Assembly (NCBI GenBank): GCA_035534455.1
Contig: DATLRV010000028.1
Coordinates: forward strand, 1 to 61,751
From: JAJYVT01 sp035534455
Lineage (GTDB): Bacteria > Actinomycetota > Acidimicrobiia > Acidimicrobiales > RAAP-2
Length of the DNA: 61,751 nt
Direction: 5' to 3'
Below, piece by piece: positions 1 to 8,502 of this stretch; the stretch's first letter is position 1, and the number at the start of each line of letters is the position of its first letter. The notes below the pieces were generated by a model that saw only the letters and a program-made list of their open reading frames with translations, ran no database searches and was not told where the DNA came from. Made by a program: the position numbers and the translations under genes.

Positions 1-137
1 ACGCCAGAAGCTGTCCGAGTCGCAGCAAACGCTCGCCAGGAGTCGGGCGTCCTAGCCGGTCGTGGCCACCGTTATAGCGCCGCCGAGCGCTGCCGGCTGT
101 CGGATCGCCCCAATACCAGCCTTTGGCTGACAGGGGC

Positions 138-746
138 CTAATGCTTGGCCTTGTGCGCGTTCTCGCCTTGGGAGTGGATCGTCTCGCCTCGGGCCAGCAT
201 GGTGACGAACCGCTCGATCCGGCTGCGGCGCGTCTCACGGCGTTTGGCGATGGTCACCCGGTAGAGGACCGCGTAGCGATTCGCGCTGCTCAGTCGCTCG
301 AACATCGCCTGGGCGGCAGGGTTGGCCTTCAGCGCCGCGGCGAGGTCGGCGGGAACCTCGATCGTCGCCGAGCTGGCATATGCACTCGCCCAGGTGCCGT
401 CAGCCTCGGCTCGCCTCACCGCAGCCAGGCCCGCGGGACGCATGCGACCGTCTTCGGTCAGCCGGCGAGCGAGAGCGACGTTGCGCTCAGACCAGGCGCT
501 GCCGGGCCGTCGCGGAGTGAACCGCCGCCGGAACGTGCGCTCGTCTCCTCGGGCGAGCTGGCCGTCGATCCAGCCGTGACAGATCGCCTCCTCGAGAGCC
601 TGGTCGTACGTCAGGCTGGTGGGTCCAGTCGTACCCTTCTTCGCCAGCACCAGCCAGACGCCGTCGGAACCATCGGCATGCTTGTCGAGCCAGTCGGACC
701 AGGTCGTCGCATCTGCTAGAGCGAGCACGACAGTTTCCGAGGTCAC
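138..746 (-). CDS. YdeI/OmpD-associated family protein
   Basis: A 202-aa soluble protein that resembles the YdeI/OmpD-associated family, sometimes annotated as bacteriocin-protection proteins; the biochemical role of the family is poorly defined. The family look comes from the N-terminal WSDWLDKHAD and VWLVLAKKG segments, the central EEAICHGWIDGQ block, the RRFTPRRPGSAWSERN block and a C-terminal SANRYAVLYRV helix followed by a basic RRETRRSRIERFV tail. The start is a GTG at 744-746. The length is normal for the family. It stands alone, with about 340 bp of apparently gene-free DNA separating it from the next gene. No signal peptide or membrane segment is visible. Confidence 0.8.
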   Translation of the reverse strand: MTSETVVLALADATTWSDWLDKHADGSDGVWLVLAKKGTTGPTSLTYDQALEEAICHGWIDGQLARGDERTFRRRFTPRRPGSAWSERNVALARRLTEDGRMRPAGLAAVRRAEADGTWASAYASSATIEVPADLAAALKANPAAQAMFERLSSANRYAVLYRVTIAKRRETRRSRIERFVTMLARGETIHSQGENAHKAKH

Positions 747-1088
747 ACGGTCAGTTTCGTTTCGGCGCCAGCACTTCGCCAGTCACAAGGTATCCCAGAA
801 TGACGGCGACTCTCGAACCGTGATAGGCACCCCAGATCGCCGGCGGTGAGTGACAGTCATCACTCGATGTCGTTGGTGGTGGGGACGATCGTTCTGCGAG
901 AATCGTGCCCGTCGGCGCCCCAAGAGTGCGTTTGCTACAACGCGATTGCCAGGTTTTGCCAAAGTTGAAAGTCGGGATACTGGCCGAGAAGCCGGTGACC
1001 CCGTGGACGATTGCCCCGAACTAATCGATCGAGAAGTCCAGCTGAGCGCAGAGTCCCCTTCGAGTAGGGCGCCCGCTACCCGAACGGG
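747..1088. other. Gene-free stretch with a nested palindrome
   Basis: I see no convincing gene here. Positions 848-865 hold a dyad, GAGTGA and TCACTC separated by 6 nt, with TGACAGTCA (851-859) nested inside. It lies upstream of the leftward YdeI-family gene and downstream of the leftward histidine kinase, so it could be an operator or a weak terminator. Neither role is shown. Confidence 0.3.
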
Positions 1089-2507
1089 TCATTTCCGCCC
1101 GCTGTGCCGCCCGACGGGAACCCCCCACTCGAGCACGGTCCCTGCCGCGCCCGGTCGCAGATCGAAGGTCCCGCCCAGACGCGTCGCTCGCGCCTCCATG
1201 TTTCGGATCCCGTGTCCCGGAGGTCCCTCCGAGAGGCCCACGCCGTTGTCCGACACCACCAGGCGAAGGCCATCCCCGTCCGTACTGACCGTGATCTGCA
1301 CGCCTGAGGCGTGGGCGTGGCGGGCGACGTTGCTCAACGCCTCGCGGAGCACGGCCAGGAATTCCTGAACGAGGCTCTCGTCGGCCACCTGGTCCACCGG
1401 TCCGCGCACTTCGACCTCCGGCGCGAATCCGAGCGCCCGGACGGACTCCCTGACCATCTGGTCGATGCCATGGCGCAGGGTCGTCTCGTCATCGCGCGTG
1501 AGGTTGAAGACGATCCCCCGCAGCTCTCGTATGCCACGGTCCGTCTCGTCGACGAGCGGGCCGAGGTCCGGGGAGAGCTCGGGGTGGCGCTTGGAGAGGG
1601 AGCTCAGTGACAGACCGAGGGCGAACATTCGCTGGATGCTGCGGTCGTGGAGGTCTGCCGCGAGGCGGTCGCGCTCGCCGCGGAGGGTGAGTGTGCGCTG
1701 CGCTTGCGCGACCTCGTCGGAATGACGGAGGAGGCTCTGGCGCATCTGGTCCGCGGACTTCGCCATCTCCACGAGCTCGGCGGCACCTCCCGACCGCACC
1801 GTCCGCTGGTAGTCGCCACGTTCGACTCGCTGCAGCTGCGCGAGGAGGAGGGCGAGCGGTCGGGTGAGCACCCTGCGCGTGACCGGGATCGCGAACGACC
1901 CGGCAAAGAGTGCCAGAGCGACGGTCACGGCCGTGACGACGTCCGCCAGCGACTGGGCAGCCGAGATGTGGCGGAGCTCGCTGCGGATGAGGAAGCTGGT
2001 CCGCTCCGAGAGTCGCGCCAGCTTCGCCCGCAGTGAGTCGAAGAGCGTCTTGGCGCGAAGTGCACCGGCGTCGATCTGGCCGTCGGAGAGAGTGCCCGCC
2101 TTCTTGGCTGCGATCTGCGCGCCGCTCAGCTGACGCCACGCGGCGTGCGCGGCGACGACCTGGTGGAGGAGCGCGGTGCCGGGCGCGTCAGTTGCAAGAG
2201 CAGCGGCCAACTGGCGCTGAAGCCGCGTGGCCGCCGCCGCACCTGGAGCGTAGGGCTGCAGGAAGATCGCGTTCCCCGTCAGGAGGAAGCCTCGTTCGGC
2301 CGTCTCCTGGTCGACGTAAGCGGACAGCAACTTCGATGCGTCGGTCTGGGATCGGAGCCATTGGTGGTCGAGCGCAGCCTGGGCTCGAGACACCAGGATT
2401 CGGGCGTAGAGGGTCGCAGCGGAGTTGGCGAGAAGCAGGGCGACGAGCACCGCGACAAGCGTCGTGGCGAGCCAACGCATGCTCCTCGGTGCGCGTCGCG
2501 CCGGCAT
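1089..2507 (-). CDS. CHASE3/HAMP sensor histidine kinase (HisKA_3 type)
   Basis: A 472-aa membrane histidine kinase of the NarL-partner (HisKA_3) class. In order it has TM1 (about 11-33), an extracytoplasmic CHASE3-like helical region (about 40-185, with the TAERGFLLTG signature), TM2 (187-211), HAMP (212-261), an H box with the phospho-acceptor His near residue 287 in AADLHDRSIQ, and a C-terminal HATPase with DNGVG and GHGIRNM boxes. The ATG at 2505-2507 was chosen over the longer open frame because GGAGG lies just upstream and TM1 follows at once. No response regulator lies beside it, so its partner is elsewhere. The ligand is unknown. Confidence 0.88.
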   Translation of the reverse strand: MPARRAPRSMRWLATTLVAVLVALLLANSAATLYARILVSRAQAALDHQWLRSQTDASKLLSAYVDQETAERGFLLTGNAIFLQPYAPGAAAATRLQRQLAAALATDAPGTALLHQVVAAHAAWRQLSGAQIAAKKAGTLSDGQIDAGALRAKTLFDSLRAKLARLSERTSFLIRSELRHISAAQSLADVVTAVTVALALFAGSFAIPVTRRVLTRPLALLLAQLQRVERGDYQRTVRSGGAAELVEMAKSADQMRQSLLRHSDEVAQAQRTLTLRGERDRLAADLHDRSIQRMFALGLSLSSLSKRHPELSPDLGPLVDETDRGIRELRGIVFNLTRDDETTLRHGIDQMVRESVRALGFAPEVEVRGPVDQVADESLVQEFLAVLREALSNVARHAHASGVQITVSTDGDGLRLVVSDNGVGLSEGPPGHGIRNMEARATRLGGTFDLRPGAAGTVLEWGVPVGRHSGRK

Positions 2508-2705
2508 CGGTACCGCCTCCGCCGCTCGTTCCCCCGCACATGCTAGAGGACGGGGGCCGGGAGCCCGCACGGGAGCTCTGTCGCGATGTTGCTCGTGAGC
2601 CCGTGTGAGAAACACCGAAGGAGCCCGAGTGCCCGGAGCATCGGGAACCGCCCGAGCGGTCGGGGGCCGAGGCGCACGTCGCGCCGGGCGGACCGGCGTC
2701 GCGGC

Positions 2706-3285
2706 GTGACGGGCCTGGGTGAGGCGGTGGCGTCGGTCCTGCGGCTGGTGAGGGGACCGTTCGCCGACTGCACTCGCCGGTACTGGCCACTCTCCATCGC
2801 CGGCAACGGGATCACCGCGGTGTCGGTATCGATGCCGGGGGCCGCCGACGCTTCTACACGGGGTTCTCTGCGGTGTCACTCACGGAGTTCGCCACGTTCG
2901 GTGTGCTCTCCTACCACTTGCAGGTGCACCACGTCGTCGCGGAGCCGTTGAGCCCCGTGGTCTATGCGCTCGCCATGGGTGTCGACGCACTCGTTGCACT
3001 CGGCTCCGGCATGCTCTGCGACCGGGTGGGCTTTCGCGGTCTCCTCGTCCTGTCGGTCCTCACCTCGGCGGTGCCGTTCGTCTCGTTCTCGACGAGCGCG
3101 GTGCTCGTGGGGTTTGGCGCGGTCCTCTGGGGGCCGGGTCTCGGGTTCACGAGTCGAGGATGAGCGCGGCCGTCGCCGACCTCGTCCCGGCTGAGCGCCA
3201 GGACACCGTTTACGGACTCTTCACCGCGACCAACGGGATCACCTGGCTCTGCGGCTCGACGGCCATCCGACCGATCTTCCGCCCG
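2706..3285 (+). pseudogene. Broken MFS transporter (N-terminal portion, two frameshifts)
   Basis: Pieces of a major facilitator transporter are readable in three successive frames: WPLSIAGNGITAV near 2790, then LTEFATFGVLSYHLQ with the loop-2/3-like GSGMLCDRVGFRGLL from about 2852, then AAVADLVPAERQDTVYGLFTA from about 3148. Frames change near 2845 and 3147. The reading stops making sense near 3285, where unrelated permease sequence begins. The C-terminal half is missing. This is a decayed gene rather than a sequencing error, because it has two shifts and also a truncation. Confidence 0.7.
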
Positions 3286-3287
3286 GT

Positions 3288-3704
3288 CTCACGCTCCGCG
3301 CGACGCCGACGCGCTACCTGCGGGCCGTCGCCAGGTTCGTGGTGGTCCTCGTCCCGGAGTACTTCGTCGTCGTCGTGGTGGTGGGCGCGCTCAGGGGCTG
3401 GCTGTTCCCGTTCGGTCATACCGCCAGGAGCTGGGGCGTGCTGGCAGGCCTGGTAGCCGCCACCGCCGGCACGGTGCTGGTGATCCCCACCGCAGCGGAG
3501 ATCCCGGTCATCGTGGGACTGCTGGGGCTCGGCTTCTCACCGCTGGTCGCCGGTGCGCTGCTGATTTCCCTTCCCGCGCTCAGCTTGCCGTCCATGGTCA
3601 TGGTCGGTCGGGCGCTGTCGCTGCGCGTCACGGCGACGATGTGTCTCGTGGTCGTCGCGAGTGCCCTCGCTGCGGGCGGGCTCGTGGTCGCCCTGGGGTC
3701 CTGA
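3288..3704 (+). pseudogene. C-terminal remnant of a permease (DUF318/YraQ-like)
   Basis: The frame shows hydrophobic helices (FVVVLVPEYFVVVVVVGALRGWLFP, shown here only in part as PEYFVVVVVVGALRG), then AEIPVIVGLLGLGFSPLVAGA and LPALSLPSMVMVGRALS. These resemble the C-terminal part of DUF318/UPF0718 permeases (YraQ-like). The N-terminal part of such a permease is absent and the segment abuts an MFS remnant directly, so it is a truncated gene left by rearrangement. An in-frame ATG at 3339 could produce a 121-aa membrane peptide, but I doubt it is functional. Confidence 0.55.
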
Positions 3705-3719
3705 GTCGTCCTCGGGGAC

Positions 3720-3776
3720 CTCGACCCTCTCGCGAGAGTCGACCCTTGACCCTCCCGTTGCGTGAGCTGGTTCACT
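3720..3776 (+). promoter_or_regulatory. MerR-type promoter with long spacer; upstream palindrome
   Basis: TTGACC (3746-3751) and TTCACT (3771-3776) are separated by 19 bp, the long spacing typical of MerR-regulated promoters. An imperfect dyad (ACCCTCCCG and CGTGAGCTGGT) fills the spacer. The hexamer ends 7 nt before the GTG of the merR gene, so the transcript would be leaderless and autoregulated. A separate CTCTCGCGAGAG palindrome lies just upstream (3727-3738). Confidence 0.5.
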
Positions 3777-3783
3777 GGCAACT

Positions 3784-4614
3784 GTGTACGGAATCGGGAC
3801 GGTCGCCCGCCTGGCGCAGGTGTCGGTGCGTACGCTCCGGCACTACGACGAGATCGGCTTGCTGCGGCCGACGAGGGTGAACCCGCAGAACGGCTACCGG
3901 TACTACAGCGCCGAGCAACTGCATCGCCTGCACCGCATCCTCGTCCTTCGTGACCTCGGCTTGCCGCTCGCGGAGATCGCGCAGCTGTTGGCCGAGGATG
4001 TGACGGACGAGCAGCTCCGGGCCATCCTTCGCCTTCGGCGTCAGCAGGCGCACTCACGGCTCGAGCTCCAAGAGCAGCAACTTGCCCGGGTTGAAGCACG
4101 GCTCGCGCACCTGGAGGATCGACGCATGACCAAGTACGAAGTGACGGTGAAGCGGCTGGACCCGGTGCGCGTCGCGATCCTCGGCGCCGACCTCGCCGAC
4201 CACCGCGAGATCGATGGGACTGCGGCGAGCCTCTACCCGCGCCTCCATGCGGCGCTCGGACGACACCGCGTTGCGTTCCACGGCGTCTCCTATGCCTTCT
4301 ACGAGGACACGGAAGACGAGGAGCATCCCCTCCGGATGACCGTCGGTCTGCCCGTCCCCGACGAAATGACCATCGAGGAGGACGGGATCACGACGGTCGT
4401 CATGCCTGGAATCGAGCGGGCGGCCACGACGGTGGTGAAGGGGCCGCCGGCGCGCTTTCCAGACGGTTTCCGGGCGATCCAGGACTGGATCGCCCGCACC
4501 GGCGAGCGTCCGTCGTGCGTCGAGCGCGAGGTGTACCTCGACTGCGACGGGCCACGCGAGACGTGGGTGACCGAGCTCCAGAAGGTTCTCGAGACGGTCC
4601 CCGCCGCTTGCTGA
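3784..4614 (+). CDS. MerR family regulator with GyrI-like effector domain
   Basis: A 276-aa cytoplasmic transcription activator. The N-terminal winged helix is classic MerR (IGTVARLAQVSVRTLRHYDEI, here shortened to VSVRTLRHYDEIG; then LRP and GYRYYS), followed by a dimerisation coiled coil at about 80-115. Residues about 118-276 form a GyrI-like (AraC effector-binding) domain, as in BltR-type multidrug regulators, so a small hydrophobic ligand is likely. The GTG start at 3784 places the MerR domain at the extreme N terminus, and a 19-bp-spaced promoter ends 7 nt upstream. It has no obvious target gene beside it; the transporter remnants just upstream may be its former partners. Confidence 0.88.
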   Translation: MYGIGTVARLAQVSVRTLRHYDEIGLLRPTRVNPQNGYRYYSAEQLHRLHRILVLRDLGLPLAEIAQLLAEDVTDEQLRAILRLRRQQAHSRLELQEQQLARVEARLAHLEDRRMTKYEVTVKRLDPVRVAILGADLADHREIDGTAASLYPRLHAALGRHRVAFHGVSYAFYEDTEDEEHPLRMTVGLPVPDEMTIEEDGITTVVMPGIERAATTVVKGPPARFPDGFRAIQDWIARTGERPSCVEREVYLDCDGPRETWVTELQKVLETVPAAC

Positions 4615-4692
4615 AGCCGCGCGGACACGCCGCCGAGATCTCCTGCAGCTCCGCGAGCATCTCGCGCATCGCGCCTCGTGTTCGGCCGCTCG

Positions 4693-5070
4693 TCAGCGCG
4701 ATGGCCGGCGCCGCGCTGGGCTTATCGATGCGGGACGTCGGCGGTAGACGGCCATCGGCCTGTCGTGGGGCTCGGAGGCGAGGGGTCGGACGTCGACGAG
4801 CTGAAATTCGTTCTTCTCCAGGATGCGCCGGGAGGCGCGATTCGCAGCCTCCGGCGCCACGACCAGACCGGCGCCCGGGTAGTGCCGCCACAGGTGCGCG
4901 ACGACGGTGCCCATCATGCGGTGCCGAGTCCCCGGCCCGTGTTCTCAGGATCACCGATTGCGAAGTCCGCGCCGATCTCTCCGGCGAGCGTGACGACGGA
5001 CGCCGCCTCGTCGCGGACCATGCGGCGGACGGTCACCGGCGGGGGCACGGGACCGAGCGCACGGCCGAGT
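4693..5070 (-). pseudogene. Frameshifted GNAT acetyltransferase
   Basis: Reading leftward, one frame gives GEIGADFAIGDPENTGRGLGT, whose RGLGT resembles the acetyl-CoA binding motif A of GNAT enzymes, and then hits a stop at about 4916. The next frame continues with VAHLWRHYPGAGLVV, PEAANRASRRILEKNEFQL and MAVYRR, the normal C-terminal GNAT segment. One base is therefore missing or extra near 4918. The N-terminal third is poorly conserved or lost. It lies between the convergent merR gene and the macro-domain gene. Confidence 0.65.
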
Positions 5071-5101
5071 GCGGCCGCGCGCCGTCGCAGCGGCCGAGAG
5101 A

Positions 5102-5647
5102 TCAGTCGGAGAGGAGGTGTTCCAATGCGTCCGCGTGAACGCGGAGCGTGTCGTCGTCGACGAGCACGAACCGGACCATGCGCACCGACCCGAGCCGTGC
5201 CGCCGCCTCCACCACCGAGCCGAGAGCGACGGGAGCCGCCTGCTCGACGGGATAGCCGAACGCCCCGGTCGAGATCGCGGGGAAGGCCACCGACCGCACG
5301 CCGTGGCAGTCGGCGAGCTCGAGGGCATGGCGATAGCAGGCGCCGAGGACCTCGTCTTCGGGCCGGTCCCTACCGAACACCGGCCCCAGGCAGTGGAGCA
5401 CATAGCGGTTCGGGAGCCCGTGTCCACCGGTGATGACGGCGTCACCGGGGGAAATCGGCGAGAGCGGTTGGCACTCCGCCGTCAGCCCGGGGCCGGCCGC
5501 GCGGTGAATGGCTCCGGCGACACCCCCGCCGGGCAGCAGTTGCGCGTTCGCGGCATTGACCACCGCATCTACGTCCGGTTGGTTCGCGATGTCGCCGAGC
5601 TCGATCTCGATCGTGACACCGTGGGTCTCGGCGGAGTGACGGGGCAT
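5102..5647 (-). CDS. Macro domain protein (ADP-ribose deacylase-like)
   Basis: A 181-aa single-domain macro protein, expected to bind or hydrolyse ADP-ribose derivatives such as O-acetyl-ADP-ribose or mono-ADP-ribosyl groups. Visible hallmarks are GDIANQPDVDAVVNAANAQL with the NAAN loop near residue 30, the GGGVAGAIHRAAG loop, the ITGGHGLP segment and the FPAISTGAFGYP phosphate-binding loop. The ATG at 5645-5647 gives the canonical length; longer readings only add a low-complexity leader. It is divergent from the membrane fragment beginning at 5674 and has no obvious ADP-ribosyltransferase partner nearby. Confidence 0.9.
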   Translation of the reverse strand: MPRHSAETHGVTIEIELGDIANQPDVDAVVNAANAQLLPGGGVAGAIHRAAGPGLTAECQPLSPISPGDAVITGGHGLPNRYVLHCLGPVFGRDRPEDEVLGACYRHALELADCHGVRSVAFPAISTGAFGYPVEQAAPVALGSVVEAAARLGSVRMVRFVLVDDDTLRVHADALEHLLSD

Positions 5648-5673
5648 GGCATACGAGGTTAGAGGCCTCGGTC

Positions 5674-6063
5674 GTGAGCGCCGCGGTCGCCGCCGCGGCG
5701 GCGGCGTGCTCGGCGGTGACTTGGTGGTATCTGCAGCCGTTCGTCGACGCTGGGCTGATAAGCGGGGTCCGTTCACCCGGATTCAACGTCCTTGGCGTCG
5801 ACTTCACCGATCGGACGCCCGTCCCCTTCGCGGTCGGCGTCCTCGCTGGAGGTGTCGTGCGGCGCGTGCTCCCCGCCACGGTCGCGACCCTCGCCGCGTG
5901 GCTGGGGCTCTTCTTCACTGCGGGAACCGATGTCCTCTATCAGCCCGAGAACCGGTTCTCGATCCTGCAGCTCATCGAAGGGGCGTGGTTGCTCGGGTTT
6001 GCCGTGCTCCAGCTCGCGTGCCGTGTCTGGCTCGTGCGACGTAGGACCAGGAGACGCCGGCGG
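5674..6063 (+). pseudogene. Membrane fragment resembling the end of an ABC-2-like permease
   Basis: About 130 residues with three to four hydrophobic segments (AAVAAAAAACSAVTWWYLQP, FAVGVLAGGVVRRVLPATVA, LQLIEGAWLLGFAVLQLA) and the YQPENRFSILQLIE motif. This is reminiscent of the C-terminal end of actinobacterial ABC-2-type permeases. The frame has no stop here and runs on to 6609 through the next gene, where the translation becomes meaningless. I therefore read it as a 3' remnant that lost its stop codon, not a 311-aa protein. A genuine small membrane protein cannot be excluded. Confidence 0.45.
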
Positions 6064-6172
6064 GGCGCGACATCGGGCGTGGCGACCGTGTGCAAGTCGC
6101 GGGCCACCGCCCGACGTCACACCGGCCCTCTATGGTGCTCCCACAGTGTCTCGACCATTGGGAGGAGCACCG

Positions 6173-6754
6173 ATGACCCTCAACGACCTGCGTCCCGAGC
6201 TCTACGCTGCATACGATCAGGCTGCCGCCGTCATCTCCGCGGTGAGCCAGGAGCAGCTCCACCGACCTACGCCGTGCACGAAGATGGACGTGTCCGAGCT
6301 GGTGGACCACATCGTCTTGGCAGCCCGTCGTGCGGCGAAGCTCGGTCGTGGCGAGACGCTGGCCGGCGAGAGCGAGGCACCGCACGTGGACCTGCGCGAG
6401 GCACCCGGCGTCCTGCGGGCTGCCGGGGCGGAGGCGCAGGCCGCGTGGAGCGACGACGCGTCCCTGGGTCGTGTCGTGACGATGCCCTGGGGAGAGGAAT
6501 ACCCGGGGCGCGCACTGGTGGGCATCTACTTGGTGGAGCTCGCGACTCACGCGTGGGATCTGGCGCGTGCCACGGACAATCAACAGCTCCTCCACGACGG
6601 CCTCGGTGAGGCGGCACTCGCGTGCGCGAGGGCGACGATCAGAGAGGACTACCGGACGGAGGCTGGCGAGCCCTTCGGTCCCGAAGTGCCCGCGCCCGAC
6701 GACGCAACGGTTTGGGAGCGGCTCGGCGCGTTCATGGGAAGGGACCCGCGCTAA
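6173..6754 (+). CDS. TIGR03086 family (DinB-like) metal-binding protein
   Basis: A 193-aa protein of the TIGR03086 family, which belongs to the DinB/mycothiol maleylpyruvate isomerase-like four-helix fold. Visible features are RPTPCTKMDVSELVDHI at about 36-52 (His in the first metal site), VELATHAWDLARAT at about 123-136 (second His) and a C-terminal GPEVPAPDDATVWERLGAFMGRDP, which is diagnostic of the family. The reaction is unknown; mycothiol-dependent transfer is one possibility. The start has a strong GGAGGA at 6161. The TAA stop falls inside the left arm of a 15-bp terminator hairpin. Confidence 0.85.
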   Translation: MTLNDLRPELYAAYDQAAAVISAVSQEQLHRPTPCTKMDVSELVDHIVLAARRAAKLGRGETLAGESEAPHVDLREAPGVLRAAGAEAQAAWSDDASLGRVVTMPWGEEYPGRALVGIYLVELATHAWDLARATDNQQLLHDGLGEAALACARATIREDYRTEAGEPFGPEVPAPDDATVWERLGAFMGRDPR

Positions 6755-6786
6755 GGGGTCGCGAGAGGTTGGCGACCCCTTAGCGC
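6748..6786 (+). terminator. 15-bp hairpin terminator
   Basis: GCGCTAAGGGGTCGC style arms (6748-6762 and 6772-6786) are perfectly complementary over 15 bp with a 9-nt loop. The stop codon of the preceding gene lies within the left arm. There is no U-tract, as is common in high-GC actinobacteria. Confidence 0.75.
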
Positions 6787-6834
6787 GGCCGACGGGCGAA
6801 CACGGACCGGCGCACGGCTCGGGCCGGCCGGCGC

Positions 6835-7146
6835 TCAGCTGGCGATCGCGCCCCGGAGCGTCTCCATGCGACGGGCGCCTTCTGAGCCGTCAGCACACTC
6901 GGGGCAGCGCGAGAGATGGCGCCACGAGCGGAGCCGGCGGGTCCGCTGGGGGTTGAGCACCACGGCGAACGACTCGCTCGCGCTGACCTCGAGTCCGTAG
7001 TAGCGGCGCCACGCGGTCGGGGAGCCGCTCGCTGTGCGTCCGAGACCCTTGAGGATCCTGCGGAAGCGCATGCGGGCGGTGTCGAAGATCCAGGTTCCCG
7101 TGCACGACTCGAAGAGGAGGGTCGCCTCCTGTGCCAGCGTCGTCAT
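6835..7146 (-). CDS. Small uncharacterised protein
   Basis: A 103-aa protein I do not recognise. It has a compact N-terminal LFESCTGTWIFDTARMRFRRI segment that reads like a genuine folded domain, a SERFAVVLNPQRTRRLRSW-like middle section (here SESFAVVLNPQRTRRLRSW) and two lone cysteines (CPECADGS) near the C terminus. There is no signal peptide or membrane segment. It sits alone, convergent to the TIGR03086 gene and divergent from the exchanger gene. Codon use and GC match the neighbours, so I think it is real, but I can offer no function. Confidence 0.5.
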   Translation of the reverse strand: MTTLAQEATLLFESCTGTWIFDTARMRFRRILKGLGRTASGSPTAWRRYYGLEVSASESFAVVLNPQRTRRLRSWRHLSRCPECADGSEGARRMETLRGAIAS

Positions 7147-7430
7147 GGACCCATCATGCGGCCGCCGGGTGTGGGCTCTAGGGGTGCGATGTTGGCGTTC
7201 TGTGACGATCTTGCTGCCGCCACACCGCCGGCCCGGGGCGTGCCGCCCAGTCGGGTGGTGTTCGCTGGTCAGCTACAGTGATGTCGGAGCGCCGGGAAGC
7301 CTGGTCGGCACAGCACAACGTTGCCGGCCGACCAGGAGGATGACGTGCAGCCCATGCACCGGGCGACCATTCCACATGAGCGACCCGGGCCGACGGCTGC
7401 CGCTCGTCGATTTGCGACGAGAGCGCCGCG
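7147..7430 (+). promoter_or_regulatory. Leader of the cation exchanger with two hairpins
   Basis: This 284-bp stretch has no gene I can support. It contains a 10-bp perfect inverted repeat (7300-7309 with 7327-7336, 17-nt loop) and a second hairpin CTCGTCG/CGACGAG (7403-7409 with 7415-7421, 5-nt loop) ending 9 nt before the ATG at 7431. The second could mask the ribosome binding region. I could not fit it to a known riboswitch class. Confidence 0.4.
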
Positions 7431-8432
7431 ATGACGACGCCGGTCGCGATCGTCCTGTTCGCCGCAAGTGCAGCCGTCAGCCTGGCCTCGAGCTGGCTCG
7501 TCGTCTCGCGCATCGAACGGATCGGCAGCCGCTTCGGTGCGTCCGAGGCGCTTCTCGGTCTCGTCTCGGCGCTCGCAGCGGACGCGCCGGAGATCACGTC
7601 CGCCGTGAGCGCCATGACGCAGCACCGCGGCGAGGTCGGGGTCGGGGTCGTGATCGGTTCGAACGTCTTCAACCTCGCGGCGCTCCTCGGCCTCGGGAGC
7701 ATCGTCGCGGGTGCGATCGGGCTGCACCGTCGCGTCGTGATCTTCCAGGGGGTGATCGCGATCTGGGTCGCCCTTGCGTGTGTCGTGACGGTCGTGGGGG
7801 TGGTGACGCCGGCGATCGGGCTCTTGCTCGTCCTCGTCGTGCTCGTGCCCTACGGTCTGGTCGCCGCGTTGGACGGTTCACGGTTCTGGCTGCGCCCGAA
7901 CCCGTCGCCGCTTCGGCGGTGGCTCACCCGGGCGATCGCCGAGGAGGAGCTCGAGCTGAGCGCGACGATCCATCCCAGGCGCGGCCGCACGTCGGACGCG
8001 CTGATCGGTGGCGTGGCGCTCGTCGTCGTGGTGGTGGCCAGCGTGGTGATGGAGCGGTCAGCGGCGCAGCTAGGGGTTCGCCTGTCGATCCCCGGCATCG
8101 TGATCGGCGGGATCGTGCTCGCAGGGGTCACGAGCCTTCCGAACGCCGTCGCGGCCGTCTACTGGGCCAAGCGCGGACGGGGGGTGGCGACCCTCAGCAC
8201 CGGCCTCAACTCCAACGCCCTCAATGTCGCGGCCGGCTTCCTCTTCCCCTCGGTCCTTCTCGGGCTGGGTCGCGTGTCGGGCCAGGTGACATTCGTCGCG
8301 GGATGGTACGCGGGCCTGACGGTACTCGTCCTTCTGATCGCGTATGCGCGACGTGGGCTCGGGCGCGCAGTCGGATGGCTGATCGTCGCGGCCTACCTCG
8401 CGTTCGTCGTCATCCTGGTCGCAACGTCCTGA
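7431..8432 (+). CDS. Sodium/calcium exchanger family membrane protein
   Basis: A 333-aa CaCA-superfamily antiporter of YrbG type, expected to exchange Ca2+ (or another divalent cation) for Na+ or H+ across the plasma membrane. Both inverted alpha repeats are visible. Alpha-1 reads ALAADAPEITSAVSA then GSNVFNLAALLGLG (residues about 48-90). Alpha-2 reads GVTSLPNAVAAVYWA then GLNSNALNVAAGFLFP (about 227-272). The acidic residue of alpha-1 (APEI) is present, while alpha-2 carries LPNA in the equivalent place, so ion specificity may be unusual. About ten helices surround a short cytoplasmic loop (about 160-190). The ATG at 7431 places alpha-1 at the normal distance. Confidence 0.88.
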   Translation: MTTPVAIVLFAASAAVSLASSWLVVSRIERIGSRFGASEALLGLVSALAADAPEITSAVSAMTQHRGEVGVGVVIGSNVFNLAALLGLGSIVAGAIGLHRRVVIFQGVIAIWVALACVVTVVGVVTPAIGLLLVLVVLVPYGLVAALDGSRFWLRPNPSPLRRWLTRAIAEEELELSATIHPRRGRTSDALIGGVALVVVVVASVVMERSAAQLGVRLSIPGIVIGGIVLAGVTSLPNAVAAVYWAKRGRGVATLSTGLNSNALNVAAGFLFPSVLLGLGRVSGQVTFVAGWYAGLTVLVLLIAYARRGLGRAVGWLIVAAYLAFVVILVATS

Positions 8433-8502
8433 CCGGACGCGCCCTCGTGACGCCACGATGCGCAACAGGTCTGCCGGGGCGTCCCGCGGCGCGGCCCGCT
8501 CC

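Noticed and set aside
5674..6609. A 311-aa rightward protein
   Set aside because: Only the first about 130 residues look like protein; the rest is antiphase to a well-supported gene.
7300..7430. yybP-ykoY-type manganese riboswitch before the exchanger
   Set aside because: The conserved sequence elements of that class are not present; only simple hairpins are seen.
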